Origin: a virus
Length of the DNA: 25,922 nucleotides
Virus record (IMG/VR): IMGVR_UViG_3300046009_013442
Span: 1 to 25,922 of that record
Strand: one strand, 5' to 3'
The translations under genes and the position numbers were made by a program. Below are positions 7,526 through 15,002 of this stretch, piece after piece. The notes beneath the pieces are model-generated. The model did not search any database and was not told the DNA's origin. It saw only the letters and a program-made list of their open reading frames with translations. Numbering within the stretch: the first letter of the stretch is position 1; every line of letters begins with the position of its first letter.

Positions 7526-9271
7526 TTAGAAGCTGGTTAAACCAGAAACGTAGATCTTACCGTAGAATTCAGGGCGTAACATTTTCTTAGCGTATCTAGT
7601 TAATAGACCCTTTCTTGGAGTGAAAGTTTCTGGATCGTAGATAAGCGGAGTCATGATTAACGGAATGTAAGGAGCAAACACGGCACCTGCTTCTAGGAAC
7701 TGAGTTCCTCTGAAGCCCATAAGGATAAGGTTTTCAACCATGTATGGGTTCTTGTATACAGTGTATCTGTTGTTGATAGCACCTGCTTTCTGAACACCAA
7801 ACGCGTATTCCATCTTAGTTACATCACCGTCAGAATTTGAAGCGTATCCAGGGATAGATTCAAGAACAGTTGCTACAGTTGGAGAACATACTAAGAAGTT
7901 TGCACCACCACGAAGGGTTAATTGGTGAATTCTATTAGAAAGTTTCTGCATCTTAGTACCAAGGGTTTGGAACCACTGGCCCTGAGTGTTGTAGTAACCA
8001 CCGTTGGTTGCGGTTAACTGACTGAAGTTAGTACCATTGTAGAACTCGTTAGAAACTGCAGACCAGTATTCTGTACCAGCACCAGCATCTTCGATTAACA
8101 TATCAAGGATCTCGAGGTCAATTTCCATTGAAATGTACTCAGACATGATGTTTGTTAATTCGGCTTCAGCGTCAAGTGCTTGGTAAGCATTAAGGTCTTG
8201 AGCGAATTCAGGAGTCCATACAGCTTTTAGCTTCTTGGTCTTAGCTACAATAGCTTGTGACTGCATATTGATATTGATCTGAGGGATATCAATTTGAGTT
8301 GAGCTTTGAGCGTTAGGAATTGCGAAAGAGTTACCAGCTTCAAAATCACCAATTTGGTATGGAGACATTGTAGTAGCTTTCTGGTAGTAAACTGTCCAGT
8401 TACCTAGGTAAGTACTTCCTATAAACTTAGCAACAGCAGCATCAACAGCAGTAGTTGAACCGGTTAGGTAGAAAGTAAGAGTATTAGCAGTGTAGTTGTA
8501 AGTAGTAAATGCTGGAAGTAAGCTAGTAGCAGTAGTGAAGATTGAACCTGAAATAGGTACGAAGCCTCTTACTGCATCTGGATCCAGAGCATCTAATGCG
8601 GTTCTAACATTACCAATAGTAAGCTCAAGAACTTGTCTAGATGCTACTGATTGAGATAGACTAGAATCGAAGTTTAATTCAGCCCATGAACCTGAGTTAA
8701 TTGTAAATCCAGTTGAACCAGTATTAAATGAAGCTGAGAATTGGTTGGTTGAGTAGGTAAATCTACCAGCACCGTATAAACCACCAGTGTTAGCTTGTGG
8801 GTCAAGTACGTCTACGTTAGTAGAGAATGGGTACTGAGCTGAACCAGTGTTACCATAAAGTGATTGACCTTCAGAGAATGGAGTCTTAGAAGTTCCGTAT
8901 TGGAAATCTAGGAAGAACACTAGACCAGAAGGAAGGTTCATAGGCTGTACAGAAACGAATTCTTTAGCAGCGATCTGACCGAACACCTTACGTACTAATG
9001 GTAGAGCTACACCAGCCCATTCAGCACCTGTACCTACTGTGAAGGCACCAGCACCGTTACCTGAACCACCACCAGGGTTAGTTGAGGTTTCTGTTACAAG
9101 CTGTTTAGCTTGGTTTTCAAGGATCATCGACATGTTATTCTTGTCGGTCTCTGAACGGAGACCTTCAAGAAGACCTGTCTTCTCCCACTTTGCAGCTAAT
9201 CTAGCCGCGTCTGATTGAAGGTTCTTCCATGAACCAGCAGCAGACTCAAGTAATGTTTGAATTTGTGACAT
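7526..9271 (-). CDS. gp23: Major capsid protein, T4 gp23-like
   Basis: 581 aa from the ATG at 9271 (MSQIQTLLES). An upstream in-frame TTG at 9316 would overlap the scaffold gene and is not preferred. The N-terminal segment (KWEKTGLLEGL, then MSMILENQAKQLVTE) parallels the T4 gp23 prepeptide, and a likely prohead-protease cut follows the VTE at about residue 61, near the T4 position. FVSVQPMNLPSGLVF matches the T4 'GVQPMNSPTGQVF' region. The core block KTKKLKAVWTPEFAQDLNAY followed by DAEAELTNIMSEYISMEID is the strongest gp23 signature. The C-terminus (FLEAGAVFAPYIPL, then TPRKGLLTRYAKK, ending KIYVSGL) also fits. It assembles the T=number hexamer lattice of the head. It is directly downstream of the scaffold gene (22 nt gap) and ends at a strong terminator. 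Confidence 0.97.
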   Translation of the reverse strand: MSQIQTLLESAAGSWKNLQSDAARLAAKWEKTGLLEGLRSETDKNNMSMILENQAKQLVTETSTNPGGGSGNGAGAFTVGTGAEWAGVALPLVRKVFGQIAAKEFVSVQPMNLPSGLVFFLDFQYGTSKTPFSEGQSLYGNTGSAQYPFSTNVDVLDPQANTGGLYGAGRFTYSTNQFSASFNTGSTGFTINSGSWAELNFDSSLSQSVASRQVLELTIGNVRTALDALDPDAVRGFVPISGSIFTTATSLLPAFTTYNYTANTLTFYLTGSTTAVDAAVAKFIGSTYLGNWTVYYQKATTMSPYQIGDFEAGNSFAIPNAQSSTQIDIPQININMQSQAIVAKTKKLKAVWTPEFAQDLNAYQALDAEAELTNIMSEYISMEIDLEILDMLIEDAGAGTEYWSAVSNEFYNGTNFSQLTATNGGYYNTQGQWFQTLGTKMQKLSNRIHQLTLRGGANFLVCSPTVATVLESIPGYASNSDGDVTKMEYAFGVQKAGAINNRYTVYKNPYMVENLILMGFRGTQFLEAGAVFAPYIPLIMTPLIYDPETFTPRKGLLTRYAKKMLRPEFYGKIYVSGLTSF

Positions 9272-9293
9272 TTGTCTGTTTTTTTTTATTAGA

Positions 9294-10445
9294 TTAAGAT
9301 TTAATAATACCGGCAAGTTTTTGCCATCTTAAAACTTGAGAATCAGCTTCAAGAATAGGTTTCTTTTCTGGAGCAACTCCTGATGCTTTAGAAGCGAGAC
9401 CTCTTACTAATGATTCATTCATAGCAGGTTTTTTAGCTGTTCTGATTTCATTATTAAGTGTTTCAAACACAAGTTTAGCTTCTTTTACAGTTGTTGCTTT
9501 ATCAAAAGCACCTAAAACTTTAACCTTTTGATTCTCGTTGAGATTTTTGGCGCGGAAGATTTTATTAGTGTAAAGAAGTTTAGCGTTTAAAAGGTTTACT
9601 TCTTGTAGATTTACTCTAATTTCAGCAAGTGCTTTTAGAGCTTCACCAAGATCAGCCTTTGTTTTTTCTAATTCTTCTTTCATTCTTTTCTTCTCATAAG
9701 CGGCTTTATCTTCGTCTTCAGCAGTATCTCTTTTAATTTTACCACGGAATTTATCTTTGATATCACCCTTATCTCCACCATAAGGTTGTTTTTTCATTTT
9801 CTTCTTAGCTTCAGCCATCATTTCATCGTCCATAGTCATGTTCATGTCGATTTCTTCATCGCCCATGTTCATATCCATGTCCATGCCCATCATGTCTTCA
9901 TCATCAGATTCAAAATTAGGACCAGCTTCTAGTTCACCACTAGCAACCATGTCCTTAATAACTTCCTCGACGTATTTAGCAAGGTCTTCTTCGGTCATGT
10001 CTTCGATTTCGATTTCTTCCTCTTCATCACCAGCTTCCATTTCAACTTCTTCTTCATCAGTTTCTTCTTCAGCTTCGTTAAGAGGTGTTTCATCACCTTC
10101 GTCAACATTTCCCTCCATTTCACTTAACTCTTCGTCAAGTTCGGCAAGGAGTTCTTCTAAATTCATTTCATCAACTGTATCGTCACCTTCTTCCATTGAA
10201 TCGGCTTCGTAAGTTGGATCCATTCCTTCTTCAGTTTCTTCCTTCCCGTAGTTTTCTTTAGCCATCTTTTTGGGCTCCTCATCTTCCATTTCTTCAAGTT
10301 CCATTTCAGCAATTTGTGCTGCGAATTTTTCTTGAAGATAAGGACTGAAGGTTTCCTCTAGAGCAGCTTTTGCATTGGCGATTGCAGCTTCTTTTACAGC
10401 TTTAGCATCGGCAATGGCTTCTTCTAACAGGTTTCTATCTGCCAT
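9294..10445 (-). CDS. gp22: Prohead core scaffold protein, T4 gp22-like
   Basis: 383 aa. A helical N-terminus (MADRNLLEEAIADAK) is followed by a very acidic region (about 50-215) that includes a Met/Asp repeat (MMGMDMDMNMGDEE). Then come a basic stretch (MKKQPYGGDKGDIKDKFRGK), a long coiled coil (about 245-300) and a C-terminal tail. Position directly before the capsid gene, acidity and coiled coil match gp22, the internal scaffold that is degraded by the prohead protease. Possible [IL]xE cut sites include LLE near residue 8 and ILE in the tail. The last residues, VLRWQKLAGIIKS, contain a box (R-W-Q-K-L-A-G) that recurs in two accessory proteins of this window. The sequence itself is diverged, so the call leans on position and composition. 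Confidence 0.85.
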   Translation of the reverse strand: MADRNLLEEAIADAKAVKEAAIANAKAALEETFSPYLQEKFAAQIAEMELEEMEDEEPKKMAKENYGKEETEEGMDPTYEADSMEEGDDTVDEMNLEELLAELDEELSEMEGNVDEGDETPLNEAEEETDEEEVEMEAGDEEEEIEIEDMTEEDLAKYVEEVIKDMVASGELEAGPNFESDDEDMMGMDMDMNMGDEEIDMNMTMDDEMMAEAKKKMKKQPYGGDKGDIKDKFRGKIKRDTAEDEDKAAYEKKRMKEELEKTKADLGEALKALAEIRVNLQEVNLLNAKLLYTNKIFRAKNLNENQKVKVLGAFDKATTVKEAKLVFETLNNEIRTAKKPAMNESLVRGLASKASGVAPEKKPILEADSQVLRWQKLAGIIKS

Positions 10446-10578
10446 AATACCACAAAATTTGTTTGGGGGGTACGCTTATTATTGAAAGCGCAATAGGGAT
10501 TAACTACACGGATGCTATATGTAAATAGCATATTACATCGATACATATATGAGGAGTTTCAAAAATCGCCTTTGCAGG
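10446..10578 (-). promoter_or_regulatory. Untranslated leader of the scaffold-capsid operon with hairpins
   Basis: This 133-nt stretch between the terminator and the scaffold ATG carries no gene. It contains an inverted repeat ATGCTAT-6nt-ATAGCAT (10512-10531) and a smaller one TATTG-6nt-CAATA (10480-10495), plus a run of six C on the coding strand. It lacks the ATATTTAT motif. It must contain or receive the signal for the most highly expressed genes of the phage; I cannot locate the promoter itself. Confidence 0.5.
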
Positions 10579-10606
10579 AAAAAAATGGCCTCTCTTTCGA
10601 GAGGCC
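10579..10606 (-). terminator. Intrinsic terminator upstream of the scaffold gene
   Basis: Minus-strand GGCCTCTC GAAA GAGAGGCC, a perfect 8-bp stem with GAAA tetraloop, followed by ATTTTTTT. It lies 26 nt past the stop of the 10633-11691 gene. Confidence 0.93.
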
Positions 10607-10632
10607 TCCCAAGGTAGCGTCCGTGGGAAAAT

Positions 10633-11691
10633 TTATTCTAAATCTCTAACGTCATCTGCTTTTAAATCATCGACGATAGCATTTATTTGGGCTTTAACCC
10701 AACGTTGTTGGCTTGGGGCTAGAGCATCGTTTAATAATCTTTCGATGAAATCAAGAAATTCTTTAGCTTCTAGTTTATAAATTTCGGCAAAAAGATATTC
10801 TCTTACTCTATCATCGTTACCTGAGTAATTGTCAAGATAAAGGTCTCTTAAAGCGTCGAAAATAAATTTGCCATAGCGCATGTCTTCTGGTTCAAATTCT
10901 ACTTTATCTACGGCGGCTACTGTTTGTTGGTTTCTAACTTCGTCTCTGGTAAATCCTTGAAGTGAAACTATTTCATATAATCCTTTTACACCTTCATGCA
11001 GGAGCATAGGAAAGTTTAAAGCTCTAGCTTTAATTATAAACTTATCGTTTTCTGAATCCCATTCAGCTTCAGCTGTACCTCCAGCACCACCAGCACCACC
11101 TGTATTTTTCATCATAGCTAACATTTGCAACATCATTGCGATAACATTTTCATCGTCAAATTGTGCAAAAGTAGCTTTCATTAATTTGTTATACTGGTCG
11201 TATAGATCAGGGCTAAATTTATCAACTGCTTCTCTAAACATTAAAAATCCAAAAGCACCTCTAATAGAAGCACCTTGAGTAATAGAATTTATAACTCTAC
11301 GTTTTTGTTCCTCAAAGTCATCTTCATCTTCTTCAGGGACAACTGTTGAACCATCACCTTCTTCTTCCTCTTCTTCTTCTTCAGGACTTTTAGGTATATT
11401 AACATTATCACCTATTTGAAGGTCTAATTCAATGTTGAGATCATTAATAACAGGATAAAGTTGTTTTAAAATATCAGTTGCTAAATCTTCTAATTCTTCT
11501 CTTCTTTGTCTTTCTATTTGACTGATTTGAGGAAGAATTCTCATTAAGTCTGCTTGACTAATTCCGGATTGTTTAATAGTAGCTAAGGCTTCTCGTGATT
11601 TAGTTTTTAAATCATCTAAAGTCTGTGGTGAGAATATTTTTTCATATTCTGCCTCAAGAAGTAAATTATGTGTAGCAGATATTGCTTTCAT
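10633..11691 (-). CDS. Conserved head-assembly protein of unknown function
   Basis: 352 aa. The N-terminus MKAISATHNLLLEAEYEK contains LLE-A, a good T4-type prohead protease site, so the protein may be trimmed. A coiled coil (about 25-95) is followed by a poly-Glu stretch (about 119-127, nine residues nearly all E), a Gly/Ala linker (NTGGAGGAGGTAEAEW), and a helical C-terminal domain with ALNFPMLLHEGVKGLYEIVSLQGF. I recall similar 'NFP-LL-E-KGLYE' segments in head clusters of other large marine phages, without a known role. It lies between the leader-bearing small genes and the scaffold, where T4 has only gp21 and gp22; a second core or capsid-associated protein is the likely job. Confidence 0.6.
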   Translation of the reverse strand: MKAISATHNLLLEAEYEKIFSPQTLDDLKTKSREALATIKQSGISQADLMRILPQISQIERQRREELEDLATDILKQLYPVINDLNIELDLQIGDNVNIPKSPEEEEEEEEGDGSTVVPEEDEDDFEEQKRRVINSITQGASIRGAFGFLMFREAVDKFSPDLYDQYNKLMKATFAQFDDENVIAMMLQMLAMMKNTGGAGGAGGTAEAEWDSENDKFIIKARALNFPMLLHEGVKGLYEIVSLQGFTRDEVRNQQTVAAVDKVEFEPEDMRYGKFIFDALRDLYLDNYSGNDDRVREYLFAEIYKLEAKEFLDFIERLLNDALAPSQQRWVKAQINAIVDDLKADDVRDLE

Positions 11692-11948
11692 TATTTCTTT
11701 AACTCTTTATATTTTGCTACAATTTTTTGCACAATCTCATCATCGCCTTCCTTTACCGCTTTAGGACGAGTTTCAGGTGCTTCTTTAGGAGGAGTTAAAG
11801 TTCTTCTTTTAGGGGTTGTTGGCTTTGTTCCTGGAACAGTTTCGGTATCAGGTTTAGGTTGAGCCGGAGCAGGTTGATTTTCTTCTAGATTTTCCTCTTT
11901 TAATAGGGGATTTTCTACTAGGTATTTTTTTAGGTCAAAGTTGCTCAT
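11691..11948 (-). CDS. Small Pro-rich protein with capsid-targeting-like leader
   Basis: 85 aa. The leader MSNFDLKKYLVENPLLKEEN is an amphipathic helix with possible [IL]xE sites. The middle (about 25-65) is a disordered Pro/Thr/Lys/Glu stretch and the end is a basic helix (IVQKIVAKYKELKK). The leader is nearly identical, also at the DNA level (11911-11942), to that of the next gene upstream. The stop overlaps the ATG of the 10633-11691 gene. T4 places small prohead core proteins gp67 and gp68 in this part of its head cluster; this could be an analogue or an internal protein. No family is recognised. Confidence 0.6.
   Translation of the reverse strand: MSNFDLKKYLVENPLLKEENLEENQPAPAQPKPDTETVPGTKPTTPKRRTLTPPKEAPETRPKAVKEGDDEIVQKIVAKYKELKK
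11911..11942 (-). repeat. 32-bp direct repeat, copy 1 (leader of the 11948 gene)
   Basis: Identical over 32 bases to 12268-12299. It encodes the FDLKKYLVEN leader in the same frame in both genes, while the rest of the two genes is unrelated. Confidence 0.95.
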
Positions 11949-11967
11949 AGCATTTAAAGTATTTATT

Positions 11968-11976
11968 ATAAATATT
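11968..11976 (-). promoter_or_regulatory. ATATTTAT motif upstream of the 11948 gene
   Basis: Coding strand AATATTTATAATAA lies 19 nt before the ATG at 11948 in the 42-nt gap after the previous gene. Confidence 0.5.
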
Positions 11977-11990
11977 ATGTTTTTTTATAG

Positions 11991-12305
11991 TTATGATCTT
12001 TTACTGTAAGCATAAAAGAGTCCTTTGTCACCCTGAGCTAAAATAATATAACTATCTGAATATTGGTCAGCTATTTGAGCAACATCATTCTCTGATGCTT
12101 CTCCAACCCACTTAACACCTGTAAAGTTTCTAAATGTTCCTTCAATCTCTTTAGAATAGTCAATTTTATCTTGCAATTCTTTCATTGCTTCTTCTTTAGT
12201 TGTGCTTTCAGGAGAATTAAAAGTAATATCTTTTCCTTCATTCAAACGAGAACCAGCTGTAAGTTTATTTTCTACTAGGTATTTTTTTAGGTCAAAGTTA
12301 TTCAT
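11991..12305 (-). CDS. Small protein with capsid-targeting-like leader
   Basis: 104 aa. The leader MNNFDLKKYLVENKLTAGSR is followed by LNE-G, which fits the T4 gp21 cleavage rule ([IL]xE before G/A). If cut there, a mature product of about 81 residues would remain, with a mixed alpha/beta character (KWVGEASENDVAQIADQYSD, then YIILAQGDKGLFYAY). It follows the protease gene by 13 nt. There is no catalytic motif and no membrane segment. Its leader is duplicated in the next gene. Likely an internal head protein or core component; the mature domain is not recognised. Confidence 0.6.
   Translation of the reverse strand: MNNFDLKKYLVENKLTAGSRLNEGKDITFNSPESTTKEEAMKELQDKIDYSKEIEGTFRNFTGVKWVGEASENDVAQIADQYSDSYIILAQGDKGLFYAYSKRS
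12268..12299 (-). repeat. 32-bp direct repeat, copy 2 (leader of the 12305 gene)
   Basis: Perfect match to 11911-11942, in the same codon frame, covering leader residues from F3 to about N13. Confidence 0.95.
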
Positions 12306-12318
12306 TTTATTTTATTGT

Positions 12319-12921
12319 TTAAAGAATAGGACAAGTGCCATTTACACAAAGAATTTCAGTTAAGATTTTATTTACTTTAGTGTATGGATTTATTATTTGA
12401 TTTTCTTTCCCTTCACGTACTAATTGCATGTATGAACCTGGGTTGGAAGGAGTTGATACAAAGTCCCAACATAAAAGTTCGAAGTCATCTTGCACTTCCA
12501 TAAGTTCACCAACTTGTTTTAGTGAACCCATACCACGTGAAGATACACCCACCATTACTCCGTTTCCAATAAGAGCTTTAAGTATATTACCAGTTGCAGT
12601 TGGAAGTATTTCGATTTTACCCATTATAGTATCGCCGTCCCACCAAATGTCACGAATTATGTGGCAAACATTTTTTAAGTTGATTATAGACGAATCTGGG
12701 TGATCTAATTCACCTGTGGCTCTATTTTCTTTGACCACATTCATGTATTTGTCTATTTCACGTTCCCAAATATCTTTAGAGTAATATCTACCGTTACCGT
12801 TTTTAACTTCGGGAGTAGCTAAAATCCCTTCAACTATAGGGTTGCCTGCTGAAGTTACACTTTCGGTTAATCTAATAGGGTTAACTTGAAAGGGAAGAGT
12901 TTCAATTAAGATTTGTTTCAT
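12319..12921 (-). CDS. gp21: Prohead maturation protease, T4 gp21-like
   Basis: 200 aa. This is a serine protease of the herpesvirus-assemblin-like fold used by T4-type phages to process the prohead. The histidine motif is ELDHPDS (71-77, His74) and the serine motif GVSSRGMGSL (125-134, Ser127 or Ser128); CWDFVSTPSNPGS (151-163) is the usual conserved block after it. The N-terminus contains LIE and LTE and the C-terminus ILTE, which fit self-processing at [IL]xE sites. The ATG overlaps the stop of the upstream gene (ATGA). Neighbours are scaffold-like genes and, further on, scaffold and capsid, as in T4. Its presence is what makes the [IL]xE-ending leaders in this window meaningful. Confidence 0.93.
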   Translation of the reverse strand: MKQILIETLPFQVNPIRLTESVTSAGNPIVEGILATPEVKNGNGRYYSKDIWEREIDKYMNVVKENRATGELDHPDSSIINLKNVCHIIRDIWWDGDTIMGKIEILPTATGNILKALIGNGVMVGVSSRGMGSLKQVGELMEVQDDFELLCWDFVSTPSNPGSYMQLVREGKENQIINPYTKVNKILTEILCVNGTCPIL

Positions 12922-13529
12922 CCTTTATTGATATCTTTAGCTATGGATTGGACAGATTCTTTTAAATTACCATATCCGCTTGCTTTATATTTTCCCTCAG
13001 CTGGTTTACTTTCACCTAAACCTGGTGCTTCTGTAGTGTAGCCTACTCCTTTAACACCAAATTGACCATCTTTTACATAGTAAAGTTTATCTTTGGTTAG
13101 GTTTTTAGCAACCATAGCTTTTAACTCGTCAACAGTTTTTTCCTTATTTTTAGGATCTTTCATTTCTGTATAGTATCCTTCTAAGAAAGCTTCACCGTAT
13201 AGGTTATCTATGTCCTTCATATTTTTGTAGTCGTAGCCTTTAGTTTCCATATCGGTTACTTCTTTAGTAGGAGCTTTTTCTACAGCTTTAGCCTCTTCAG
13301 CTAAAAATTTATCAAAGTTTACAAAAGGATTGATGGTAGGTTTAGAAACTAAACCACCTATTTTCATTTCAGAAATAATTCCTTTTTGCTTAAGAATCAC
13401 AGTAGTTTCATTGAAACCAAAATGGTTAGGGATTAAATGAGGAAATAAATTTTTAACAGACTTAAGGAATGTTTCTTTATGTCCTTTTCCTTTATTAATT
13501 GCATTGTATTGTTCTTGAAGGCTTTTCAT
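12918..13529 (-). CDS. Head-cluster protein of unknown function (possible core protein)
   Basis: 203 aa. The N-terminus (MKSLQEQYNAINKGKGHKET, then FLKSVKNLFPHLIPNHF) resembles a leader I recall on virion proteins of other large marine phages, and IISE near residue 54 is a possible protease site. The rest is lysine/glutamate-rich and polar (EEAKAVEKAPTKEVTDM, then a Gly-rich tail GKYKASGYGNLKE). It lies between the small 13526-13777 gene and the protease, overlapping both by 4 nt. Position equals that of the T4 core proteins gp67/gp68. No enzymatic motif is seen. Confidence 0.55.
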   Translation of the reverse strand: MKSLQEQYNAINKGKGHKETFLKSVKNLFPHLIPNHFGFNETTVILKQKGIISEMKIGGLVSKPTINPFVNFDKFLAEEAKAVEKAPTKEVTDMETKGYDYKNMKDIDNLYGEAFLEGYYTEMKDPKNKEKTVDELKAMVAKNLTKDKLYYVKDGQFGVKGVGYTTEAPGLGESKPAEGKYKASGYGNLKESVQSIAKDINKG

Positions 13530-13777
13530 GATTCTTCGTTTGAGTTTAAAGTAGTTAGTATATCTGAGAGACTGTCTTTAATAATATCAGTACCGTATAA
13601 TATAGAATAATTTGGATTTTTTTTATAGTATCGTAGAGTTTCTTTTTGTGCTTTTGAAATTAATTTTTTTATTTCTTCAAAGGCTAAAATTCTTTTTTTA
13701 ATGAATTCCCTTTTGTCTGAATCTACATTCAGATTATCTAAATATTTTTTTAGGGCAGGAGATTCATTTTGGTCCAT
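13526..13777 (-). CDS. Small helical head-cluster protein
   Basis: 83 aa, strongly charged and helical (SDKREFIKKRILAFEEIKKL, then a YYKKNPNYSILYG turn and an acidic C-terminal helix). Its ATG is 11 nt after the previous stop and its stop overlaps the next ATG (ATGA), so it is a real member of the operon between portal and protease. An early ALKKYLDNLNV segment resembles the LKKYL part of the leaders at 11948 and 12305, but there is no clear protease site. Function is unknown; a core or assembly factor is possible. Confidence 0.55.
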   Translation of the reverse strand: MDQNESPALKKYLDNLNVDSDKREFIKKRILAFEEIKKLISKAQKETLRYYKKNPNYSILYGTDIIKDSLSDILTTLNSNEES

Positions 13778-13788
13778 AATTATACATA

Positions 13789-14118
13789 TTATTTTCCCCA
13801 GAGATATTTTGTATCAATGGCTTTAGATTGAGCAGCTAATTTTTTACTGTTAACTGGTTTAAATCCAAATGCTTTAACATAATAATTATTTTTTACCCCA
13901 CTTGCTCCGGCTTTAGGACCTTTACCTAATGAAGCACCAGGATTAGCCTTACCTAATTTTTTTGCTTTAGGAGCTAATTTAAATGCATATGGGGTAAAGA
14001 ATTGGGCTCCACCTCCTGGGGTAGTAGAAGCAGTAGGTGCTCCTGTCCCCGCAGTAGTAGTTTCCTTAACTTTAAGTTCTCTAAGGATTTTTTTAATTTT
14101 ATTTTTCAGATCCTTCAT
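13789..14118 (-). CDS. Small basic protein with cleavable-type leader
   Basis: 109 aa. The leader MKDLKNKIKKILRELKVKET is an amphipathic basic helix. Next comes a Thr/Gly/Ala/Pro linker (about 20-38), then a strongly basic Gly/Lys/Ala-rich region (KLAPKAKKLGKANPG and onward) and a C-terminus ending TKYLWGK. The high lysine and low complexity suggest DNA or scaffold binding inside the head. It overlaps the end of the upstream gene by 20 nt. The position between portal and protease matches the small core proteins gp67/gp68 of T4, although those are acidic; an internal DNA-associated protein is an alternative. Confidence 0.55.
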   Translation of the reverse strand: MKDLKNKIKKILRELKVKETTTAGTGAPTASTTPGGGAQFFTPYAFKLAPKAKKLGKANPGASLGKGPKAGASGVKNNYYVKAFGFKPVNSKKLAAQSKAIDTKYLWGK

Positions 14119-14968
14119 TTGCTACTTTTAATTCTTCAATTAATTCGGCATATTGAAGTAGATTTACTACATGATCGTTAGTAATAGGAGTGTTTTTATC
14201 TACTTCTTTGATGAGAGGAACTACTTCTGAAAGTTTAATAGCAACTACTTGATTCTGAACTTGTGTAGAAAGTTCGTTTAACTCTAATTTAAACTCTTTA
14301 ATTTTATTATTATAGAAATTTTTTAACTTAGGAGTAGAATCTACTGAAGTTATAAATTCTTTAAGGATTTCTTTTTGACTAGAATAAAAATTAGAGTACT
14401 TACCGTTAAATTTCTCAAGTAAAATTTTATAAGCAAGAATTCTAAGATCCTTGTCATAGGTTTTATATTCTGAAATTAAATCGTCTTTGACTTTAGTTTG
14501 GTCAATTCTTTCAACAGAAAGATATTCTAGAAGAGTTATTTTATTAGAAATTAGTTGATCAGGATTAACGAAAGCAGAAGAATTTGATATTTCAATCAAA
14601 TTATAAAACGAAGCATATGCCTTATAATTAGGAAGCTTAGTTTTGAAAAATTCCTCTAAATTATAATATTTTTTGATTTCGTTAATCAAATTGTATTTTT
14701 CTCTTCTTAAAATACCTCTATTTAATTTTTGAGAAGATTCTAATAGAGTTTGAACAAGCAAATTAGCTCTTGACTCATGTAATTGAGTATTTTTATTTAG
14801 AGATTCATAAAGTTTTAGTTCTTTACCTAACTCACTTTTTACAAAATATTTTTTGATAATGTTAAGAGCAGCAGATTGCCCACCGTTTAAAGTATCAGCC
14901 GTTACTTGACGAACTAAAAGTTCAAATAAGATACCGGTATTTTTATATTTTGAATGTTTAATGTTCAT
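14099..14968 (-). CDS. Conserved phage protein next to portal, function unknown
   Basis: 289 aa, almost wholly helical and lysine-rich. The N-terminus HSKYKNTGILFELLVRQVTADTL is a conserved block I recall beside portal genes in other large marine T4-type phages, without an assigned role. The middle has helical-repeat-like segments (LLVQTLLESSQKLNRG, then LINEIKKYYNLEEFF). No enzyme motif, signal peptide or membrane segment. It is first in the unit after the portal and is preceded by an ATATTTAT motif. By position it may be a core or connector assembly factor. Confidence 0.6.
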   Translation of the reverse strand: MNIKHSKYKNTGILFELLVRQVTADTLNGGQSAALNIIKKYFVKSELGKELKLYESLNKNTQLHESRANLLVQTLLESSQKLNRGILRREKYNLINEIKKYYNLEEFFKTKLPNYKAYASFYNLIEISNSSAFVNPDQLISNKITLLEYLSVERIDQTKVKDDLISEYKTYDKDLRILAYKILLEKFNGKYSNFYSSQKEILKEFITSVDSTPKLKNFYNNKIKEFKLELNELSTQVQNQVVAIKLSEVVPLIKEVDKNTPITNDHVVNLLQYAELIEELKVANEGSEK

Positions 14969-14983
14969 TCCCTAGAATTTATT

Positions 14984-14992
14984 ATAAATATA
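14984..14992 (-). promoter_or_regulatory. ATATTTAT motif upstream of the 14968 gene
   Basis: Coding strand ATATATTTATAATAA lies 15 nt before the ATG at 14968, in the 34-nt gap after the portal stop. Confidence 0.5.
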
Positions 14993-15002
14993 TCAAGATT
15001 TG

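Noticed and set aside
9272-9316. A longer major capsid protein starting at 9316
   Set aside because: The codon is TTG, it overlaps the scaffold gene, and the T4-like N-terminus starts at the ATG at 9271.
9838-10212. A 124-codon Ser-rich open frame on the plus strand
   Set aside because: It is the antisense shadow of the acidic scaffold region (GAA/GAT codons read backwards as Ser/Phe codons) and has no start signals or family resemblance.
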